A DNA stretch of 64,000 nt from Chamaesiphon minutus PCC 6605. GTDB taxonomy: Bacteria > Cyanobacteriota > Cyanobacteriia > Cyanobacteriales > Chamaesiphonaceae. A program made the position numbers and the translations under genes. Location: contig NC_019697.1 of NCBI RefSeq assembly GCF_000317145.1, forward strand, positions 1,922,001-1,986,000. Reading direction: 5' to 3'. Below the pieces are notes generated by a model. It saw nothing but the letters and a program-made list of their open reading frames with translations, was not told where the DNA came from and did not search any database. Positions 34,561 through 42,724 of this stretch are shown here, piece after piece. Positions within the stretch are counted from its first letter, which is position 1; every line of letters begins with the position of its first letter.

Positions 34561-36492
34561 GTGGTCATGTCTTTCCCTGCTGTGTCTAGCTCCCGTTGGC
34601 AAACACTATTAAAAGAACACCCAGATGCGATCGCGGCGGGAGTTTGTGCCTTGCTGGTGTTACTTGGTTGGTTCACTCTCGATCGTGGGTGGCTGGGAGT
34701 GAGTTTGCTGATTCTGACCGCTGCTTATGTCATTGGTGGCTACGAAAGCACCCGTGAAGGGCTGACTACCCTATGGCGGGAGCAAGAACTTGATGTAGAC
34801 CTATTGATGATTGTGGCAGCATTAGGAGCCGCCATTTTAGGGCTGTGGCGCAAAGAGTACTACTTTATTGTCGATGGGGCGATGTTAATTCTGATTTTTG
34901 CCATCAGCGGCGTATTGGAGGGCTACGCGATGAGTCGTACCGAGCGGAGTATCCAGGGGTTGATGAGTCTGACTTCCGATACCGCCCGCAAGCTTGTCGA
35001 TGGGCAAGAGCAAATGGTAGCTGTGGCTGAGTTACAGATCGGCGATCGCGTTCTGGTGAAGCCAGGAGAGTTGGTACCGACGGATGGGATTGTCACGGAG
35101 GGGTTTAGCGCGATCGATCAAGCTCCGATTACGGGCGAATCGATGCCTGTTGAAAAAACCGTCGGCGATGAGGTATTTGCAGGGACGATTAATGGTACTG
35201 GCGCGTTGAAACTCCAGATTCACCAACCGCCAGAGAGTAGTCTGATTCAGCGGGTAATTCGCTTGGTAGAGCAGGCACAGACTGAAACGCCACCTTCTCA
35301 ACAATTCATCGAACGGTTCGAGCGCGGCTATGCCAAAGCGATCGTCCTAATTGGCATTCTGCTAGGTACTTTACCACCATTTCTGCTCGGTTGGACTTGG
35401 GAAAATACGGTCTATCGCGCCCTAATTTTTTTGGTAGTGGCTTCGCCCTGTGCTTTGATGGCAGCGACGATGCCAGCACTGTTATCGGGTATTGCTAACG
35501 GGGCGCGACATGGGATTTTATTTAAGAATGCCGCACAGTTAGAAGCGATCGGACAAATTAAAGCGATCGCTTTTGATAAGACGGGAACCCTGACGACGGG
35601 CAAACCTCAAGTCGTTCGAGTGATGGCGGTCGATCGATCGACAGACAAATTACTCCAAGTAGCGGCGGCTTTAGAAAGTTTGTCCGAGCATCCCATTGGT
35701 GCTGCGATCGTCCATGCGGCTCAAAAACAGGGTTGGGAATGGACTGAAGCGATTAATGTTCAGTCTGAGCCTGGGCGGGGCATTATTGGCGAAGTTGAGG
35801 GGCAAATAGCTATAGTCGGTAAAGCCGCATTTGCTCAAGTGCAAGCAGCACCTTGTCCAGATGCTTTGACTGAACAGAGCCAAAAGTGGGAACAGGAGGG
35901 AAAAACTGTGGTTTGGGTTGTTTATGCCGATCGGATTCTGGGAATTATCGCAGTTGCCGATACCGTCAGACCCGCAGCAGCTCGATCGATCGTTCATTTA
36001 AAAAAGTTGGGGATCGAGCAAATTGTGATGTTAACGGGAGATAACCAGCGGACAGCCGACAGTATTGCCTGGGAAATTGGGATCGATAAAGTCTATGCCC
36101 AACTACTACCTGAAGATAAACTTGGGGTAATTCGTCAGCTCCAGCAACAATACCCCTCGGTGGCGATGGTTGGCGATGGTATCAATGATGCTCCCGCTTT
36201 AGCTCAAGCATCTGTAGGAATTGCGATGGGAACGGCGGGGAGTGATGTGGCACTAGAAACAGCAGATGTGGTATTAATGGCCGATCGTTTGGAAAAATTA
36301 GAGTATGCCATCCGCCTCGGTCGTCGCTCTGGGCGGATTGTCAAACAAAACATTGTTTTTGCCCTTAGCTTCATTGCGATCTTGCTGATTGCCAATTTTA
36401 CTGGGAATATGACCCTACCCTTGGGCGTTCTCGGTCATGAAGGATCTACCGTACTGGTGATTTTAAGTGGTCTACGGTTGCTCAAAGATTAA
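34561..36492 (+). CDS. coaT: CoaT-like P1B-type cobalt efflux ATPase
   Basis: 643 residues from a GTG with GAAGG 11 bases upstream; an ATG two codons later is also possible. No N-terminal CxxC metal-binding domain. Six or more membrane helices. ATPase motifs: ITGES, VVASPCALMAATMP (SPC, typical of the Co/P1B-4 group rather than CPC), FDKTGTLTTGK, SEHPIGAAIV (HP locus) and VGDGINDAPAL. It exports cobalt (perhaps also Zn) across the inner membrane. Divergent from coaR with a MerR-type promoter between them, as in Synechocystis. Confidence 0.9.
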   Translation: MVMSFPAVSSSRWQTLLKEHPDAIAAGVCALLVLLGWFTLDRGWLGVSLLILTAAYVIGGYESTREGLTTLWREQELDVDLLMIVAALGAAILGLWRKEYYFIVDGAMLILIFAISGVLEGYAMSRTERSIQGLMSLTSDTARKLVDGQEQMVAVAELQIGDRVLVKPGELVPTDGIVTEGFSAIDQAPITGESMPVEKTVGDEVFAGTINGTGALKLQIHQPPESSLIQRVIRLVEQAQTETPPSQQFIERFERGYAKAIVLIGILLGTLPPFLLGWTWENTVYRALIFLVVASPCALMAATMPALLSGIANGARHGILFKNAAQLEAIGQIKAIAFDKTGTLTTGKPQVVRVMAVDRSTDKLLQVAAALESLSEHPIGAAIVHAAQKQGWEWTEAINVQSEPGRGIIGEVEGQIAIVGKAAFAQVQAAPCPDALTEQSQKWEQEGKTVVWVVYADRILGIIAVADTVRPAAARSIVHLKKLGIEQIVMLTGDNQRTADSIAWEIGIDKVYAQLLPEDKLGVIRQLQQQYPSVAMVGDGINDAPALAQASVGIAMGTAGSDVALETADVVLMADRLEKLEYAIRLGRRSGRIVKQNIVFALSFIAILLIANFTGNMTLPLGVLGHEGSTVLVILSGLRLLKD

Positions 36493-36597
36493 TTGAGAGG
36501 TTGAAATTCTTTTGTTCCAATGGACTTGACGACTTCTTGATATTTAGAATTTATGCTAACTTTTAGAAACTATTCTCAATAGTATCCTACTCTAATT

Positions 36598-37284
36598 ATG
36601 AGAATTTTATTAGTCGAAGATGACGATCGAATTGCCGACCCGTTAGCTGAGGATTTACGCCATCAAAGTCATGCGGTCGATATTGCTTATGATGGTGTAG
36701 CTGGTTGGGAATTTTCGCAAGCAGCCAGTTATGATGTAATTTTACTCGATTGGATGCTACCCAAGCTCGATGGTATCCAACTTTGTCAACGACTGCGCCA
36801 AAGTGGTTGTCAAGCTTATATCTTATTATTAACTGCTAAAGATGCAACGGGCGATAAAGTTTTAGGATTGGATGCTGGCGCGGATGATTATTTAGTCAAA
36901 CCATTTGAAGTTGACGAATTAACCGCAAGACTGAGAGCTTTATCTCGTCGTCAGCCGATCTATCAATCGGTAGTATTAACCCACGGCGAGATCGAGCTAA
37001 ATCCGACTACTCATAGTAGTACTTATGCGGGGATACCATTAGAATTGACTGCCAAAGAGTATATGCTGCTGGAATACTTTCTCCAACATCCCACACAAGT
37101 TATTTCGCGGACATCATTACTCGATAAGCTCTGGGAATTCGATCGCATCTCTGGAGAACAAACGATTAAAACTCACCTCACCAATCTCCGACGCAAGTTC
37201 AAACAAGCAGGTTGTCAATACGACCTAATTGAGACAGTTTATGGGGTCGGATATCGGCTGAGGGATGTTTCACAATCGAGATAA
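36598..37284 (+). CDS. OmpR-family response regulator, third pair
   Basis: 228 residues. Receiver with E7/D8/D9, phospho-acceptor D51 (LLDWMLPKLDG) and Lys in DDYLVKPFEVDE; winged-helix output domain ending ETVYGVGYRLRD. NrsR/RppA/ManR-like. The kinase gene follows after 95 bp. Located just downstream of coaT but with its own probable promoter in the 105-bp gap. The signal is unknown. Confidence 0.9.
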   Translation: MRILLVEDDDRIADPLAEDLRHQSHAVDIAYDGVAGWEFSQAASYDVILLDWMLPKLDGIQLCQRLRQSGCQAYILLLTAKDATGDKVLGLDAGADDYLVKPFEVDELTARLRALSRRQPIYQSVVLTHGEIELNPTTHSSTYAGIPLELTAKEYMLLEYFLQHPTQVISRTSLLDKLWEFDRISGEQTIKTHLTNLRRKFKQAGCQYDLIETVYGVGYRLRDVSQSR

Positions 37285-37379
37285 ATTATTTGCATTTTTA
37301 GAACTTCTCAATTTTAACTGCTACGCTCTCCATTGATGTCAATTTGGCTTCTAATTTTTAGATTTTAACTAATATAGCT

Positions 37380-38681
37380 ATGTTCGATCGCTTACGTTGG
37401 CAATTACTACTTTCGTATCTAGCTGTATTTACCGCAATCTTGGGAGTATTTGCGATTGCAGTTAGACTGGTGTTTGGCTATAGTTTACGTCAGAGCTTGA
37501 GTCAAGAATTAGTGATCTTAGCTGAAGTTGCTGCTACTCATGCCGAAATTCAGAATAATCGACTGACTGTTGGTGATGAGTTTACAGATCGCAGTTTAGC
37601 TCTCCCAGATCGAAAATTTGAGTGGTTCGATCTCCAACAACGATTAGTAGATAAAGTTGGCGATCTCAATGTCAACCTGCCACTAAATACTAAAGATTCA
37701 GTTCAATTTAATAAATATCCAGGTCAAAAGCCAGATGAAACAATATCGGCAGTCGTGCCAATTATCGAGCGAGATAATCGACAACAAATCGGTTATGTGC
37801 GGATTACCCAATCTCTAGATGCACTCGATCGAACCTTCCACCAACTAGATATCGGCTTAATTAGTGGGATGATAATTTCGCTGGCAATTAGTAGTGGTGC
37901 GGGAATTTGGCTGACGCGCAGGGCGATGAAGCCCGCTATTAGCAGTTATCAACAATTGCAACAATTCACCGCTGATGCCGCTCACGAGCTACGCAGCCCC
38001 CTAATGGCAGTCAAAACTAATGCTAGTACCGCTCTTAAATATCCCGATGGCATCCGCTCTGGAGATCTAAAAAAGTTTACAGCGATCGCCAGTGCAACGG
38101 AGCAAATCATTACTCTAACTGAAGATTTATTACTATTGGCTAGAGCCGAAAAAGATTGTCGTTCCGACAAGCTGCACCAGATCGATCGCACGATAGAACA
38201 GATCGATCTGACGTTACTCCTACAGCAAATAGCCGCAACATATCGATCTCAACTCGACGCGAAATCTCTAGAATTCGATCTCAATATTCAATCGAATTTG
38301 TCAGTTCGGGGATATATTAGTAGCCCCGATCGTCAAGCAATGCCTTTAATCGGTCGAGTGTTTATCAATCTCATTGAAAATGCCATTCACTATACGCCAT
38401 CGGGCGGCAAAATTAGTATTTTAGCTCATCAGATCGATCGACAGGTTGAGATTAGGATTAGCGATACTGGGGTGGGAATTGCTGCTGATGAGCTAGAGCG
38501 AATCTTCGATCGATTTTGGCGAGGAGATCGATCGCGCACCCGTTGGGCAGGTGGTTCGGGCTTAGGATTGGCAATTGCTAAATCGATCGTCGAGCAGCAT
38601 CATGGCTCGATTAGCGTTCAAAGTAAATTAGGTCAAGGTAGTCAGTTTATAGTACGATTACCTGCAATTTTTCCTAGCTGA
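37380..38681 (+). CDS. Sensor histidine kinase, third pair
   Basis: 433 residues. Membrane segments at about 8-30 and 160-180 enclose a periplasmic sensor; no complete metal-binding motif is visible. HisKA motif ADAAHELRSPLMAVK, N box NLIENAIHYTPSGG, DTGVGI and GGSGLGLAIAKS in the ATPase domain. Paralogous to the kinases at 2604 and 17334; all three belong to the same cyanobacterial group (NrsS/RppB-like). Partner is the regulator at 36598. Confidence 0.9.
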   Translation: MFDRLRWQLLLSYLAVFTAILGVFAIAVRLVFGYSLRQSLSQELVILAEVAATHAEIQNNRLTVGDEFTDRSLALPDRKFEWFDLQQRLVDKVGDLNVNLPLNTKDSVQFNKYPGQKPDETISAVVPIIERDNRQQIGYVRITQSLDALDRTFHQLDIGLISGMIISLAISSGAGIWLTRRAMKPAISSYQQLQQFTADAAHELRSPLMAVKTNASTALKYPDGIRSGDLKKFTAIASATEQIITLTEDLLLLARAEKDCRSDKLHQIDRTIEQIDLTLLLQQIAATYRSQLDAKSLEFDLNIQSNLSVRGYISSPDRQAMPLIGRVFINLIENAIHYTPSGGKISILAHQIDRQVEIRISDTGVGIAADELERIFDRFWRGDRSRTRWAGGSGLGLAIAKSIVEQHHGSISVQSKLGQGSQFIVRLPAIFPS

Positions 38682-38744
38682 ATTAGGGACGTAGGCTGCT
38701 CGTGCTAGATGGCGATCGCCCAAATTCAACGGGAACAGCAGGAG

Positions 38745-40328
38745 TCCCCACCCTCAGCGAAGCGGGGTGGGGAGGAATGCGAGTGAGTGAACGATTGCAC
38801 CCGCCCACAAGACGCAAAGGCGTAGCCAGTGGGAGATGGGCGGGTGTATGAGCGAACGAACAAAATCCCTCGCCTAAACCCTTGAGTATTATTATCTTCA
38901 ACAGTTATAATAATTACAAAATCTGTTGAAGCTATGAATCAAGTCATCACCGCAAAACTAAAGCTTAATCTCACCATCGAACAGAAATCGGCGGTGCGTG
39001 ATACTGCTTTGGCTTACCGCGACGCTTTGAACCACGCCTCTAAAGTTGCTTTTGATAATGGCAAGGCTAGTAATGGGGCTAAGTGTCACTTGCAGCATAA
39101 AATGGCGGAAAAAGCCAGGTTATGCTTCACAGAGCGAAGTACCTTGGGGAGTAAAGATAGAAGTGGAAGTAGTTCACAGAAAGAATTTTAGCCAAATGGA
39201 TTGTGTTCTTCATCTTCCTGATTGAGACTTTCAGGCGATCGATCGCTTAAATAAACCAGCCCTGCTAAAAGCAAAAGTTGGGATGAGCACAACAAATAGA
39301 TGTAATCAGTTCAATAACTGTTTATCTTTAAAAAATCTTGCACAGCAAGGGTTTGAGTTATTTTGCATCAGAACGATTTAATTTTATCTTGATAAAATGA
39401 ATCATATATTGTCTGAGAGTTCTCAGAAATAGCTGCTTTTTAGTGAGATTTTGTACCCAATTCGCTAAAAGAACTCATCGCCTTGTTATGCTTCATTTTT
39501 AGAACTCAACGCCAATTTATGATACAAAACTCGATCGAATCGATCGCCTAGAATGACCTGTTTTCGTTTCTAGACCGCCAAGTTATGATTCACAAATCCG
39601 CCATTTTATGCTGCAAGTGACAGAATGCGATATCTAGCAGTAGAGACAGATCTGAACAATCGGACTGCATTCTATTCTGGCAAAGAAGCTAGGCACAAGG
39701 CTAACCGATACTATAAAGCTAGACAAACCTTACAGCGCAAAGACACTCGATCGGCAAAGCGGAGACTAATTGCTTTGGCTGGGAGAGAGAGACGGTTTAT
39801 CGCTGATGTAAATCACCAAATGAGTAAAGACATTGCGAAACCTAATAGTCTAATTGGTTTGGAGAACTTGACCGGAATCCGCGATAGAACTAAAACCAAG
39901 TCAGGCAAAAGGGCAAGCAAGAAACAGCGCAGAGCTAATCGGAATAAAGCTAAATGGTCATTTGCTGAATTGCACAGCTATATCGACTATAAAGCTAATT
40001 TGATTGGCAGTTTAGCAACCAAAATTCCGGCTCATTACACTTCGCAAAGCTGTCCTAAATGTGGGCATACATCGAAGGGTAATCGACCAGACAAAGGATT
40101 GTTATTCCGCTGTGAGTGCTGCGCTCATGAGATCCATGCGGATCTTGCAGGTGCTAGAAATATTGCAATGAGAACGTTGCTCGTCCGACAAGATTGGATG
40201 AGTACGGGTGCCTTGTCAGTGCGCCCTGATGTGTCGCGTGATGAAACTAAAGCTGAGATCCTTTCGAGGTTTTCAGAATTGAGGTGGAGCGCAGATACAA
40301 GCTACCCGCTCAGCGAAGCGGCGGGTAG
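38745..40328 (+). mobile_element. IS200/IS605-type tnpB-only element
   Basis: A hairpin at 38745-38773 (stem TCCCCACCC / GGGTGGGGA) lies left of the tnpB start. A hairpin at 40302-40328 (stem CTACCCGC / GCGGGTAG) lies at its 3' end. Both have the loop TCAGCGAAGC, as expected for matching left- and right-end recognition hairpins of a single-strand-transposed element. No tnpA gene is present. The element is broken by the 39084-39622 insertion and an accompanying deletion. Exact cleavage sites cannot be placed. Confidence 0.65.
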
Positions 40329-40335
40329 TAATTGA
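38934..40335 (+). pseudogene. tnpB (IS605 OrfB), interrupted and internally deleted
   Basis: The 5' piece (38934-39083) encodes MNQVITAKLKLNLTIEQKSAV... FDNGKASNGAK. The 3' piece (39625-40335) resumes at RYLAVETDLNNRTAFYSGKEARHKANRYYKAR and contains SLIGLENLTGIRD with the RuvC Glu. The zinc ribbon CPKCGHTSKG... CECC and the third Asp (HADLAGARNIA) follow. About 140 residues between the pieces, including the first RuvC Asp segment before RYLAV, are gone, replaced by a 539-bp Tn7-like derivative. The nuclease cannot be active. Confidence 0.85.
39084..39622. mobile_element. 539-bp non-autonomous Tn7-like element (MITE-like)
   Basis: Perfect 25-bp terminal inverted repeats at 39084-39108 and 39598-39622, starting TGTCACTTGCAGCATAAAA. 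The right half carries repeated sites of the form CGCCAANTTATG (39479, 39510, 39576, 39599) and the left half another near 39114. These match the ends of the 42484-46985 transposon in sequence and in distance from the terminus. For example, a 24-bp block with two mismatches lies 132 bp from the end in both. No 5-bp target duplication is seen, consistent with an adjacent deletion that removed part of tnpB. No gene inside. Confidence 0.8.
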
Positions 40336-40449
40336 CCAGATTGCCTGTAATGTTACCTGTCTTGCTCAGAAATCCATCTAAAGGGATATAGACGCATTTA
40401 TATTACCAACTGACAATATGAGGGTGTAGATTTTCAGGCAGCCTTAACT

Positions 40450-40924
40450 ATGGAAAATACGAAGCCAATCGATGATGAGCTAAGTGTGGCGATGGGTCAG
40501 CCGACTATCGAGCAACTACAACAGGCAGCCACAGAAGGATTTAAGTCCGTACTAAACTTGCGTTGGCATAGCCTACCGGAGGTAATCGCCCCAAGAAGAG
40601 GGTTTTGTCAGTGACGAGCAACAACAGGCAGAAGCCGCAGGACTCAAATATGTCAATATCCCAGTTAAGCCGGACGGGATGAGCGACGAACTCACGGATC
40701 GGGTACTTCAAGAAATCGAGCGACTGCCCAAACCCGCTCTGATTCACTGCAAAAGTGGAATGCGTTCGGGTTTGATGACATTGATGTATGTCGCTACCGA
40801 ACAGGGACTTAATGCTGAGAAAGCAACAGCAATGGGCAAACAAAATGGGTTCGATTATGATTCCAACCCCCAAATGAAGCAGTTCCTCGAACATTACGTT
40901 TCCGAACACGATCGAGTAGGTTGA
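40450..40924 (+). pseudogene. BLH-phosphatase-like (DUF442) protein, frameshifted by a small repeat
   Basis: Starts MENTKPIDDELSVAMGQPTIEQLQQAATEGFKSVLNLR, then the frame is lost in a dispersed repeat (about 40561-40586). It resumes one frame over as PQEEGFVSDEQQQAEAAGLKYVNIPVKP, then LIHCKSGMRSGLMTLMY to the end. HCxxGxR (HCKSGMR) is the tyrosine-phosphatase-type P loop. Intact relatives have LNLRSP.EEGF at the junction, so the repeat was inserted into the codon string there. A shorter product from the ATG at 40679 would keep the P loop but lack the first half. Confidence 0.8.
40561..40586. repeat. Small dispersed repeat inserted in a gene
   Basis: CGTTGGCATAGCCTACCGG followed by AGGTAAT differs at only three positions from the copy at 48151-48176. 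It sits exactly where the phosphatase-like protein loses its frame. Confidence 0.75.
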
Positions 40925-41021
40925 GATTTTAGTTGAGTCACGACAAGTTTAGTATTTAATGGGAAGTAAAGATAAGATTGAGATGCTTCTTTCGTACTCG
41001 ATTTAGACAAAGAGGCACATC

Positions 41022-41453
41022 ATGTCGCGACCACCGATCGATCGCCAGCGGGAACATCAAGCAAACGAACGTACTTTCCTCGCTTGGCTCCGCACCTCGA
41101 TTGCCCTAATTAGCTTTGGATTTGCGATCGCCCGCTTTGGCTTATTTTTGCGTCAGCTTGGATTAGTAATCACCCGTCAAGCAAGTCCTACAAACCCGAT
41201 CTTTAACTCCCAAAACCTCGGTCTTGGTATGGTTGTTTTTGGGATCGCACTCATCGCTCTGGCTGCTTGGCGATACAGCCAAGTATTCTGGCAAATCGAA
41301 CGCGGAGATTATCAACCGAGCCGCATTACCGTATTTGTCATGACTGGAATCGTCATCATTTTAGGAATCCTGAGCCTTCCCTTACTAATAGTTCGCGATC
41401 GAGAAATAATTCCTCCTGCTTTACCTTCTAAAAGTCTCAAGTCTAATCGGTAA
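41022..41453 (+). CDS. DUF202 (YidH-like) membrane protein
   Basis: 143 residues. RQREHQANERTFLAWLRTSIALISFGFAIARFG is the family signature, followed by two more hydrophobic helices (about 66-84 and 103-124). Small inner-membrane proteins of unknown function. Its stop is 4 bp from the convergent lepB stop. Confidence 0.88.
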   Translation: MSRPPIDRQREHQANERTFLAWLRTSIALISFGFAIARFGLFLRQLGLVITRQASPTNPIFNSQNLGLGMVVFGIALIALAAWRYSQVFWQIERGDYQPSRITVFVMTGIVIILGILSLPLLIVRDREIIPPALPSKSLKSNR

Positions 41454-41456
41454 ATA

Positions 41457-42074
41457 TTATTTGATTCTGGAGAGTGTTTCTCGATTTTGGCTTTGTCCTG
41501 GAGCAGATCCCAGATAAACAATCCGATCGAAGTCTGCAAGCCGATTCAGCGGCCAAAACCGCAAGACGGCTCGACCGATAATGTCATGTCGTGGGACAAA
41601 GCCCCAATAGTGGCTGTCGTAGCTATTGTTACGATTGTCCCCCAGGACGAGGTAGGAATTGGCAGGCACCACCACTGGCCCAAATCGATAATCGGGTTTG
41701 GCGGCAATATAAGTTTCCGTTAAAGCAGAGTCATTGACATAGACTCTGCCATTACGAACCGCAACGGTTTCTCCTGGCAATCCAATTACCCGCTTGATAA
41801 AGGCATCGTGAAATTTTTCTTGTCTCAATGTGCGAGTCGGGTTGAAAACCACCATATCGCCGCGTCTGGGGGATGAGAAATCGTAGCTGATTTTATCGAT
41901 AATCAGCCGATCGTTAATCTGGAGCGTTGGCTCCATCGAACCAGAGGGAATATAACGGGCTTCGGCAACAAATGTCCGAATGCCCAAGGCAAAGATTGCA
42001 CTCAGTCCCAAGACTTTCAAGTTCTCCCGCCACATGTTTCCACGAGCGGGATTGTGGATGATTGGATTAGACAT
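41457..42074 (-). CDS. lepB: Signal peptidase I
   Basis: 205 residues with one N-terminal membrane helix (about 20-36). Catalytic Ser46 in YIPSGSMEPTL and catalytic Lys94 in FIKRVIGLPGETV. Conserved DRLIIDKISY, RRGDMVVFNP and LGDNRNNSYDSHYWGFVP boxes. It removes signal peptides of exported proteins on the outer face of the inner (or thylakoid) membrane. Complete and apparently functional. Confidence 0.93.
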   Translation of the reverse strand: MSNPIIHNPARGNMWRENLKVLGLSAIFALGIRTFVAEARYIPSGSMEPTLQINDRLIIDKISYDFSSPRRGDMVVFNPTRTLRQEKFHDAFIKRVIGLPGETVAVRNGRVYVNDSALTETYIAAKPDYRFGPVVVPANSYLVLGDNRNNSYDSHYWGFVPRHDIIGRAVLRFWPLNRLADFDRIVYLGSAPGQSQNRETLSRIK

Positions 42075-42212
42075 CGATTGAAGGTTTAGTGAAGATTGGT
42101 GGATGAGAAATTAATCTATAGGTGTTAACACTGGCGGCTTTCCAGCTTCGATCGAATCGATGGGCAATGTGCGGCACATCAAGCAAAGAGCCGATCGAAT
42201 TGTGTCGAGCTG

Positions 42213-42483
42213 TTAGGGGGTCGATTGAGATTGACTGAGTTGTTGCTTAGGTGCGGGCATTGCAACCGTTGTAACACTCAACGATCTGGGTCGATCTCCA
42301 CGATAAAGACCGATTTGCAAGTTGCTACCAACTCGCTTCTGTTCCACAATTTGCTGCACCGAGTTGGCATCTTTAATCTGTTGTCCATCAATTTGCTCGA
42401 TTGCATCTCCAGACCGCAATCCGGCTTTGGCGGCTGGGGAATCGAGGGTTACTTTGGTCACTAACACACCCTGACTGTGGTAG
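42213..42483 (-). pseudogene. htrA-type protease, 3' part, cut off by a Tn7-like transposon
   Basis: Encodes the PDZ domain (SQGVLVTKVTLDSPAAKAGLRSGDAIEQIDGQ... NLQIGLYRGDR) and the end of an HtrA/Deg-type serine protease; the 5' part is at 46986-48036. Joining the two parts and counting the 5-bp target duplication once gives 1317 bases, 438 residues, in one frame. The transposon's end supplies a chance start codon at 42548 for a chimeric frame. Confidence 0.9.
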
Positions 42484-42724
42484 TGTGACTTATGGGATAA
42501 CTTGGCACAGTCGTCAACCATAAATTGGCTTTTTAATAACGAAAACACGTCGTTTCAGGCGATCGCTCGCGATAAGTTGTAAACCATAACTTGGCAGTAA
42601 GTACCTAAATTCAATCATAATAAGGCAATGAGTTCTTTTTGAGAATTGTGTGCTAACATCGCTAAAAATGGCAATTTTCAAGAACTCTCAGCCAAGATAT
42701 GGTTGACTCCAAGGAGTATTCAAC

